From Sipunculus nudus (taxonomy: Eukaryota > Annelida > Sipuncula > Golfingiida > Sipunculidae): a DNA stretch of 64,000 bases. Both the position numbers and the translations under genes were made by a program. Where the stretch lies: the NCBI GenBank assembly GCA_026874595.1, contig CM049307.1:53002870-53066869 (forward strand), read 5' to 3'. The notes below the pieces were generated by a model that had not been told where the DNA came from, searched no databases, and saw only the letters and a list, made by a program, of their open reading frames with translations. This document shows, one piece after another, positions 21,201-29,650 of this stretch. How positions within the stretch are numbered: position 1 is the stretch's first letter; the number at the start of each line of letters is the position of its first letter.

Positions 21201-23383
21201 GCTATATATGCTTGATTACAATAAATGTTAATGATGTATTCTTTTCATAATCTTTTTAATGAATGGATCATGTTTCCTTTTTAGTTACAGTCAATGTCAT
21301 CTAACACACATTGTTTCTTATTTTCTTTTTGAGCTGTTTCCGCTGTCACCTTATCCGTAACTAACACTGTAATACGATCTTGTCTATTCAACACTTAAAT
21401 CATTATATTGTCGCTCAGACTGCACCAGATAGATACAATTCCAGCTCTGCCTGTCTTGTTGTATTAATCCTCTGCTTTTATATCCACTGAATCACTCTGT
21501 ATTTACTATGTTTCTTTTATTTTCTATGCAGAGCTCTGATGATAACAGCACTGCATCCGGAAATGTTGTAAGTATGAATCATTTTGTCTGTGGATCTTTA
21601 ATTTAAAAACATTCATAAGAAAGCAATAAGACCTTAAAGCATTAAATACCTGAGCTTATAGTACCACTCTCTGATTTACTTCTGACTCAGTTTATCCAGC
21701 CTTTACAAGAATCTTGCGGAAATATTCAGAGGTACTTACATTCACATCGAAAGAAGTACGAAGTTTTAGAAAGAATTAAACTGCTGTTAGGAGCTATAGC
21801 AAATGAGTTCGCAGTATTTCTTTTTCTGTCATTTTGTGACATAAACAGAAGCTGCATATGTTGCCCGGGACTTATGTAATGCACTATAAATCAGTATCAA
21901 AATTATACTTCTTTCATGTCATCCTAAAGCATATATACTACCATACACACTATATAGACGGCATTGCCAAAATACCTTAAAATAGGACTTTAAAAGTTGC
22001 TTCAAATATCAAAATAATACTGTTTTAGGAGGTAAGCTGAGGCTTAGTGTCAGCACTTATTATTAAACAATTAACTGGTGTAACTAAAGTGTGTCATTGT
22101 GCACGTCACAGGGAACTGTGTTTAGGGGGGTTTCTGGTAGAAGTATTAGTCGAGGGACTACACAAAACTAGTTTCTTTTGTGTTGCCTTACATGCAAGTC
22201 ATTTCTTTCACAGGTTACTACCGCCGCCTCCCCCGCCTCCATCAACTGTTACGAGTCCAACTGTACCGGAAACGCCAGCTGTATCTCCGGCATCCTGAAC
22301 GCGACCCTGGTCTGTTCCACTTCCAGCTCCTGCCATGTAAGTACAATATATACAGTGAAATCTCGCTAATCCGACCACCTGCAAGACCAGCCAACGAAGT
22401 CGTGTTTGATAGTACAATATTATCCTTTATCCTTTATAATTATTTTATATTTCTAACGTTTCTGACACTCTTTATATTAACATAACAGGCAGTATCTTGC
22501 TGAGTTTTTATAATATCTTTCAACTAAATATTCAACATTTGCTACAGAAAGGGTTTGCTTTATGTTAATGGGAAGATTTAGAGCTGAAATTGATATGCAA
22601 CATGTTTGCTCTCAGAGGACTAACCTTATGAGGAAGTTCTTGGTGCCACTTTTGAGTGCGTTTTAGTGCATCTTAGAAGTAAATGGTTAAAACACCCATG
22701 TATAAGATAGATGGGAAAACTTCAAGAAATGCCCTATCGGGAAAAGGTTTCATTGTAATGCTTATTCACAAAACGAATTTATTTGAATATTACGGTCAAA
22801 CAGTCCCAATTATACCGTTTACTAACAAAAGCAAAAAAAGGTCAATATGGTTGTGAAATATTGGAAGGTTCAGCATTGGTAATTGCCAAATGAATTTCAA
22901 CCTGGAAGCAAAGCTTGAATTACGGTCAGATACAGGGCAATATTAAACTACAAATACAAAATGTACATTAATTACATCAACCCACCGTCTATTTCGTTCG
23001 GGTTAATTGAGTTCCTTCATTTTATAATAAATTAAAGACGTTAATGTTCGTATGAGTATGACTTAATGAAAAAAACCCGCAATTTTCAGAAAGAATAAGA
23101 CGGTCGGCAGGCCGTAGCTTTCTGATTCATGGAATATTGTATCTTTTACTATTTCTAGGTGACGTCACAGGAGTCTGGTGGAAACACGACTTACATCCTT
23201 GGCTGCAAGTCGAGCTGCACGGAGGGAGATTCCCAGACAAGCAACGGGCTCACGGAAACCACTCTGAAATGCTGCAACACAGCCCTGTGTAACATTGACG
23301 CCAATCCCACTGGCCGTTCATCAACTATCTCGGCTTCTGTGGTTTGCCTCGTTCTGGCTCTGACCTCATTCATGCTGCAGTAA
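15208..23383 (+). CDS. Ly6/uPAR-family GPI-anchored protein with mucin-like stalk, copy B
   Basis: Paralogue of the gene at 1369-6961 in the same orientation. Exons: 15208-15232, 15600-15646, 17080-17532, 17722-17763, optional 18334-18372, 19164-19238, 19882-19938, 21532-21567, 22214-22336 and 23159-23383 (TAA), all phase-compatible. The product is about 360 aa, or 373 with the optional exon. The signal peptide differs by one residue (FIGT). The stalk exon has 17 eight-residue units instead of 16, with variants APVDSSSS and APADSSSI. The LU domain keeps all ten cysteines and CCNTALCN, and the GPI tail ends LTSFMLQ. Two additional stalk exons lie in a 1.9-kb stretch missing from copy A, while A's exon 8 is destroyed here. 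High intron similarity indicates a fairly recent duplication. Function beyond a surface-tethered LU protein is unknown; splicing is predicted. Confidence 0.82.
15600..15646 (+). CDS. Copy B exon 2 (rest of signal peptide)
   Basis: 47 nt between CTGTTCTAG and GTAAGA encoding the same ALLCVVLHHVSSSTTE as copy A. Confidence 0.75.
16078..16735. other. Sequence present only in copy B intron 2
   Basis: About 650 bp with no counterpart in copy A between otherwise colinear intron sequence. It may be an insertion in B or a deletion in A. No coding or transposon signature was recognised. Confidence 0.5.
17080..17532 (+). CDS. Copy B exon 3: mucin-like 8-residue repeat stalk
   Basis: 453 nt, phase 0-0, acceptor ATTAACAG, donor GTAGGT. 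Seventeen units of the APADSSSS type. Exactly one 24-nt unit longer than copy A, with several unit variants unique to B (APVDSSSS twice, APADSSSI twice, APAGSSSS). Confidence 0.8.
17722..17763 (+). CDS. Copy B cassette exon 4
   Basis: 42 nt between TTTTTAACAG and GTAAGT encoding NGAENGTISVTGKA. Four substitutions relative to A; NTT has become NGT, so the glycosylation site is kept. Confidence 0.65.
18064..18111 (+). pseudogene. Degenerate cassette exon 5 (dead donor), copy B
   Basis: GAKDPNATNGVTGALL in an open phase-0 frame, donor TTAAGT as in copy A. Confidence 0.4.
18334..18372 (+). CDS. Copy B cassette exon 6 (optional)
   Basis: 39 nt encoding ASTGRDDATSASS with donor GTAAGT and the weak acceptor CAAAG, identical to copy A. 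Confidence 0.4.
18581..18619 (+). pseudogene. Degenerate cassette exon 7 (dead donor), copy B
   Basis: GATATNDATVGSS frame retained; the donor position reads TTAGAT. Confidence 0.4.
19164..19238 (+). CDS. Copy B-specific cassette exon (25 aa)
   Basis: 75 nt between GCTTGCTCAG and GTAAGT, phase 0-0, encoding PASSLEPNISTTAAK and then a Thr/Ala/Val-rich segment ending ATDVLT. Composition and the NIS glycosylation site match the other cassettes. Absent from copy A. Confidence 0.6.
19882..19938 (+). CDS. Copy B-specific cassette exon (19 aa)
   Basis: 57 nt encoding TEVAMESNTTGNSTAAVSM with two N-glycosylation sites, donor GTATGT. The acceptor ATAATAAG has a poor pyrimidine tract, so the exact start is uncertain. 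Phase 0-0. Confidence 0.4.
21286..21312 (+). pseudogene. Remnant of cassette exon 8 in copy B
   Basis: The acceptor and first codons (LQSMSSNT) remain. A 63-bp deletion relative to A 4810-4872 removes the rest of the exon and its donor, joining it to intron sequence. Confidence 0.7.
21532..21567 (+). CDS. Copy B cassette exon 9
   Basis: 36 nt between TTCTATGCAG and GTAAGT encoding SSDDNSTASGNV, identical to copy A. Confidence 0.65.
22214..22336 (+). CDS. Copy B LU-domain exon, N-terminal half
   Basis: 123 nt, five cysteines, acceptor TTTCACAG, donor GTAAGT. The Asp to Asn change (GNAS) creates an extra NAS glycosylation site compared with copy A. Confidence 0.8.
23159..23383 (+). CDS. Copy B terminal exon: LU C-terminal half and GPI signal
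   Basis: Acceptor TATTTCTAG, 74 codons, TAA. Keeps CCNTALCN and the hydrophobic tail. Differs from A at a handful of residues (SSG to SNG, NPS to NPT, VAC to VVC, SYM to SFM). Confidence 0.82.
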   Translation: MTSQESGGNTTYILGCKSSCTEGDSQTSNGLTETTLKCCNTALCNIDANPTGRSSTISASVVCLVLALTSFMLQ

Positions 23384-24370
23384 TCCGATCTTCTCAACAA
23401 AATAGACTGAATATGACGTCATAATACTTGGACACGTAAATCTAACATTTGATATACCAATTTGTATGGGAAAGACCAATCTCTTAAAACGTTCTTATAT
23501 AGAAAATGTTTGAAAATCCAACGTCTTAATGAATGGGAACTCAATGGAAACGAAAACATGAGTGTCTTTCTGGACATATAGGAAAGTGAATTAACTCCAG
23601 TATATCTGCCATGAGGTGACTGATGACCTCCTTGAAGCAAGAGTCCCGTTGATAGGATGACGCAATTTCCTGCTACGTATGCGCATCAGCTAAATGGCAG
23701 GGAAGAGGTCATTTTAATTCGGTGAGGACCATGACCTGCTGAGAGTAAGGACACCGAGCTGTTCTGTACTGTTTGTTGACTCACTAAGCCTAATTGCCGA
23801 ATCATTGATGTAAGCAACGATCGACACCATGTGTTTCGGAAAAGTTTATTTTATTTTGTTTGACTTTCTGGTTATTGTTTGTTTTTTTATTTAATGCTAC
23901 GTGTACGTCTTTGTTCAAATCGTAAGTAAGGAGGTACAAGCAGATATTCAATCATTATATTATTAGATGTCATAAGAATTTTCCATTAAAACACCGGGGA
24001 AAGACAACCATATTTTGAAAACGTAGATTGCAGAGTCAAGAACGAAGTTGAATTTGAAAATGTAGAAATGACGGTGTTGAAGTTTATTTTTTATATTTTA
24101 TATACAAGTTAACAAAAAAGATTCCGTAGAATATTTGTACTCACGCCAGTTAACTGGTGATTAGTTGATTACGACATTCCATTTCTAATTTATTTTTTCT
24201 TGGTTGTATATATATCTTTCTACTAGCATATCTGTGATACGGAAATCTTTATAAAGTGTTATGGAACATAGCTGCCCGTCCCACCAAAGAATCTGTGATA
24301 TTTCATATAATGCATGATCGTGTGATATTCTTGTTGATGTTGTGTTTTAATAAATTTGATGAATAACTTT
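23384..24370 (+). other. 3' UTR of Ly6-like gene B with polyA signal
   Basis: Colinear with 6962-7935; AATAAA at 24349-24354. No coding signal. Confidence 0.5.
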
Positions 24371-25056
24371 TATTTCCTTGTTCTTGGTGATATTTTTCCT
24401 TAACAAAATAAATGTCATCGTCAATGTTTGCTACTTATTGGTCACGATAGCTATTTTGATATATAGACCGTTTATAACCGTATACAAACCATCATTATGA
24501 CAAGAATGAATGTCACAGATTCTTACAATGACAAATATATAAGAGGTTTGTTTACTTCGTTTCAAAGAGAGGGACAATCTAGGGAGCAAGATAAACTTTA
24601 TTCATCGAGTAACGTCCACAGGTTGCGATACGTCCAAGAAACCAAATTAAAGATCAGCAAGTCTATCTCGACGAAATACTCCATATTGTTTCTTGTTCTT
24701 CTTTACCCTGCCGCGGTCTAAACACACTCTCTTCACACGGATAGCGCATTTTGAGCCTCTCTGGTCAACTACACGCGTAAACACCCTATGGTTAACCGTA
24801 AGATTGCCTACGGTAATGGCGCCCGCAATATCCTGCCTTAAAACTAAACCATGACGTAATAATACGAGAGGGTTTCAACGGCATACTTTTGACTATAATA
24901 TTCTGGCAACCTTCTTGACCTTTCTAGATTTTCGATTAATATAAGCCTTAGTAAGAAATAAAACAAAATCTTAGCATTTGAAGTTTCAAGTCGAGACGAA
25001 TTTAAACGGTTTCTCGGTTTAATATTTCTGGAAACACCTCGTTTTTTTTAAACAGG

Positions 25057-25302
25057 ACGGAAAGCTCTTGAGTTCGAATCTCAGCCGAGGCAGTGAGATT
25101 TTCCACGACCGCCCTCCCCCCCCCCCCCCCCCCCCCCCAAGATGAGCGTTCTGCAGGAATAATGTGAAGGCCGTGTCTAATGGCCGTGTTTCACTCACAA
25201 ACGAGTGCGCTTTCAGAGGTTCCTTGGTGGTATGACCCAGCAATAGTATCAAAACACGCCCAGGGCCCGCAGGTGCAGTAGTTACCTGGCCTGGTTAACA
25301 CT
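25057..25302 (+). repeat. tRNA-derived SINE S1, plus orientation, unit B
   Basis: Partner of 8607-8842, with box B-like GAGTTCGAATCTC, an expanded poly-C tract of more than 20 bp, and the tail GCAGTAGTTACCTGGCC. Confidence 0.6.
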
Positions 25303-25689
25303 ACGATATAAAATGAGGGAAAACTTATGATACTGCCCAGTCACGTAATCCTGGACCGGAAGGGAATTCTGCAATGTACATATGCTATGAGTTAAGCTAG
25401 CATTAAAAATGGAGTCGGTCACCTCAAACAAAATATATTTAAAAGAATTTAAACAAAAGACCAACAACTAACAAACAAAATTTGTCTTTCCTCAGGCAGC
25501 GATGTAATTTGAAAGATATATATTCGAGATTTGGCAATGTTATAAAATCATCCTTGTCTGAAAACTAATAGTCAATTTTGTGTGTGAAGTGTGCGTATGT
25601 GGAGTTGGGCGGTTGGGGTGTGGGGATGACTCGCAGGCGAAGGAGGGACTTTTTTATATGAATCTATCAATGTTGAAATATCACATTTT

Positions 25690-25694
<5 letters not shown>

Positions 25695-25754
<60 letters not shown>
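25695..25754. repeat. (TA)n microsatellite
   Basis: About 60 bp AT repeat at the position matching 9239-9295. Confidence 0.95.
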
Positions 25755-25759
<5 letters not shown>

Positions 25760-26006
25760 ACTGCTAAGTATAAGCTTTAAATAATAGAATATTATATTTC
25801 CATGAAAAGATTAATTCTAAACCAGGCTCAGATATATATTTTATAGTAAACTCATAAATGGAGAAATCGAACCAAAATCTATCGTTCAAATTATTAATAT
25901 ATTTCCTTTCTAATATATATACCTCATTCTTTGAATAGCAGGGGGATGCATGGTAACACTGATCATCCTCTGTTACTCAAACGTGGGGGGGGGGGGTATA
26001 TACCTA
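25755..26006 (+). repeat. Interspersed repeat R2, right end of unit B
   Basis: Same element as 9296-9566, ending in a G tract and TATATACCTA, where A/B similarity ends. Confidence 0.55.
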
Positions 26007-26309
26007 GCCGTTACAACCCGACTCAATAGGCAATCGGATAATTGGGCTGGTAAGCCTACTCGCGACAGTAATCTGGTCGTAATGCCAGAGGGTCGATATG
26101 ACGCTAATATATACCACACACCCTGTATTGACACTTGTGGATTTAACAAGTTTCATATAGTAGGTTTTTGTCAAATTTGAGAAATATGACAAATGCTTGC
26201 ATGGGGGTACACAATTGACCGTTACCACCTGTTATTTAAATGGGACCCATATCTAATGGTGTATGGCTGAATTATAGACATCTGTGACCGCTCGATAAGA
26301 AATTTAAGT

Positions 26310-26464
26310 GTCAATCAATACTGTTGGACGAAATAGCGTCCAACATAACAGACCCGTCGGATGGGAGAGTAGAAAGATGATGAAGAGAAACTATATAAAT
26401 CCGGTCTTGAAGCGTGCAAATCCTAGATAACCAATGCAGTCATATGTGCCGAAAGAAAAATAGT

Positions 26465-26512
<48 letters not shown>

Positions 26513-26515
26513 ACA
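26310..26515 (+). repeat. Interspersed repeat R3 with (GA)n tail
   Basis: Reverse-complement match to 36557-36770: GACCCGTCGGAT, AGATGATGAAGAGAAACTAT and GCAAATCCTAGATAACCAA, ending in about 40 bp of GA. It starts with a perfect 9-bp stem, TGTTGGACG/CGTCCAACA (26322-26345, loop AAATAG). Confidence 0.6.
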
Positions 26516-26930
26516 TACACGTATCAGTAGAATCGTCCGATACAGCGATTGCTTTAGGTGCTTATATTGATATTTTAATGTGCATAGTCTAGTAGTCAGG
26601 TAATATCATGGACGTGTAAAATCGCCTGTTTTATTGCCATACTAGTGTACTTACCTTAAGGGCACCCGTGTTTTCTGGGAACGCGGCACGTGTTGAGACG
26701 ACGACAGTGATAAGGACTTCAGCGTCCCTGGCAGCGCATCAGGTTGCCAAGAGAATCGAGGTCTCAGTCGGCAAAGAACCTCTTCACGTGTTCTCGGGCC
26801 GCTTGCTCTGTCGTGATAAAATGTCCATATTGCCCCGAATGGCTAAAATTAAATTTTCTAATTGAGCTGAAGTGTATTGTTAATTAGTAGAAACAGCTTT
26901 CGTTTCTCATTACAAGTCGATGGGTCGGTT

Positions 26931-26939
26931 ATATATAAT
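26931..26939 (+). promoter_or_regulatory. Possible TATA box of the homeobox gene
   Basis: TATATATAA about 80 bp before the favoured ATG (27019). A start of transcription near 26965 would leave ATGs at 26992 and 27019 in frame; the earlier in-frame ATGs would be upstream of the transcript. Based on sequence pattern only. Confidence 0.3.
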
Positions 26940-27018
26940 GGTATTTTGTAAAGCAGGAATCCAGGTTTTATACATTTTCGTCTGTAATTGCATGGCGCTG
27001 GGTTTCACGAGGTATAGG

Positions 27019-27160
27019 ATGAGTACAGGGAAGTTCAGTATCGATAGCATATTAGGCCATGTTGACCCGAACACTGACCATAATGAGGAACCGGAAGTGA
27101 CTTTGTCACCTGACACAAAAGACAAAATTACGGACATCGAGATAAAGTGTGAAAATGCAG
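27019..27160 (+). CDS. Homeobox exon 1 (eh1 motif)
   Basis: 47 codons plus one base, donor GTTAGT. Encodes [14 protein letters not shown] and an acidic linker ending KCENA. It exits in phase 1, matching the two-base entry of exon 2. In-frame ATGs also exist at 26992 and further upstream. Confidence 0.7.
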
Positions 27161-27270
27161 GTTAGTGTTTGATACCTTTTAAATTACATGATTATTCGTG
27201 GATGTTTGGTTTGAAATCGTTTGTTTCATCCCCTGGTTGACATGTATCAGCCAGTTTCACTGAAAACATA

Positions 27271-27304
<34 letters not shown>

Positions 27305-27650
27305 TTAATATTAATAATAATAATCATGGGCGTCAATATAGGGGGGGATGGGGGGTATATATACCCCCCACTTTTTGGCAAGGGGGGGATGGCCAATGTT
27401 ATCATCCCCCCCCCCCCGACTTTTAGAGAATAATATTATAATATTGCAAATCAAATAAATTGATAAATAGAATTAGACTTTTCATCCATTTACTCAAAAA
27501 TGTTATATCTAAACCTTGCTTTAAATTACAAAATAACTTATTTTCTATTACAATATTATAATAATATTATAATTATTTGAAATATGATTAAATATATAAC
27601 ATATAATTTATAAGTATATATATATATCATATATATATATATATAGAATT

Positions 27651-27687
<37 letters not shown>

Positions 27688-29589
27688 TATATATAGTTGA
27701 ATATGTCACTCGGAAATGCTGAAAAAGGTATATGTGTGTGTGTGTATTTAAATATACAAAGTCATCCCCCCCACCCTGGAAGAAAAATTGACGCCACTGA
27801 TAATAATAAATCAGGGTTCAAAATTGTGATTTACTTTAAATTACCGTATTACGGAAGACGTATCAGTTTTTCTTTTACATTACCGCAGTATGAAAAAAAT
27901 ATCACCTTACGTTTAAATTAGAGCAGTATGAAAGATGGATAATCTTACGTTTAATTACCACAATTTTAAAGACGTTTTATCTTATGAGCTTGCCCCATAC
28001 TGATTCAAACTTTTTTCCAAGCAACAAGTACATAAGTAAACATGTATTTCCTGTAGCTGTGTAGAATATAGTTTTAGGAATTCTCAGTATAAAAGTTCAA
28101 AATGCACATTATGCTGCAATTCTTGCAGTACAAAGCTGTCGACCTTTTGCATACATTGTGAGGTTTATTGTGTATGTTAATATTCCATCCAGGAAATAAA
28201 TGCAGAACTGTCCCACGCTATGATTCAATCACTACACCTTTTCTATTAACTCCAGTACATATTACGAGGATTTTAAAGAAAGAACAAAAACTTGGGTTTT
28301 GTCTATCTAATAAGAGATAATAACCAAAGAAACTTTTCACTCTTTCTGGTATGGACACAGGAAAGACATTTGTCGGATTGGCTATTACCGGTCATCATAT
28401 ACTCGATGATCTCGCAAAATGGCGGAAATAGAGCCTAGTAGTTCCGCACGGGCGGCGAAGAAGCAAGAAAAACGGGTTATTTGAATGAAACATCTGGTCA
28501 ACGTGAGATCTCCTAACTTACGACATGTTTCACGGTCGGCCTATACATGTGACCGGCTTTGGGCTTCATGGTTGTCATTTCAAATGATGCTTATATCAAA
28601 GCTCGGTCTCAAGGACCGATTGTTAATTTAATATGATTGACTTTTTTTGTTAACATTAATACATATTATCTGCCCCTTCTGCGATTTATTATTTATGTTA
28701 TTACGACAAGCTATTTGGAGCTAAACTGATACGGCGTTCTCTCTGTTGTACGAGTTGATGGAATCTAAATTAATTATTCAAAATATTAGTAGATTCTAGT
28801 CAGAGTGGTCTATTCTTGTAGCATATTGTTCATCCATATAGGTAATCGTATCCATTTCCGCAAGAATGAATGTTGCATACCAAAAACGCTGTTGTCGTGG
28901 AGTTTTGAACATGTTCAAAGTAAAATATTGTTTAGAATTTTGTATGTATTCAGAAGCGCTGAGAATCTTAAATTTCCCAACAATAGCAACCGACGTTCCT
29001 ACGTAAACCCACGACAGTCCATAGAAAGGTTCAGCGTCGCAATTCCTTTCTCGACTGTCGTTGGTTTATCCAATGGCTATATTTTAATCTTACGAATGTC
29101 GCAAGGACTTTGATAGCCTTGACTTACTTTCTCACGACAGTCACACAACGCGTATTTTATATGTGAACGCTACTGTTAAAATTAAGATCTGTCTCTACGT
29201 CAGTCTTTTCTATTGCAGTACTACATAAATCGAATGACAAAATCAGAAATATGTATTCTGAGGAATGCAGACCTCCGTTATTTGTGTGTGTGTGTGCATG
29301 TGTGTGTGTGTGTGTGTGTGGGGGGGGGGGCTATTATGGGATCCCCCAAAACCGCGTTTGCTTTCACTTTTTCGTCCATATTCGAAGTCCATTCGTGCAT
29401 ATGTGACTGTAAATTTGTGAATATTCCTTTATGGCGTTACTGAATCCGACTCATGTACCGGTTCATCACCAAAATCTACTTGATTCTCCATTGGCCCATT
29501 CCCGAAACGCCCTAGAAATTTCATGAGGTTCAGGTCATGGGATGCGGATGGACGCACACGATCCTGGCGGAGGCAATAATGTTCGTGAG

Positions 29590-29650
<61 letters not shown>

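Noticed and set aside
28805..29113. 102-codon open frame in homeobox intron 1
   Set aside because: No domain, includes an inverted repeat, and is not needed for the homeobox reading frame.
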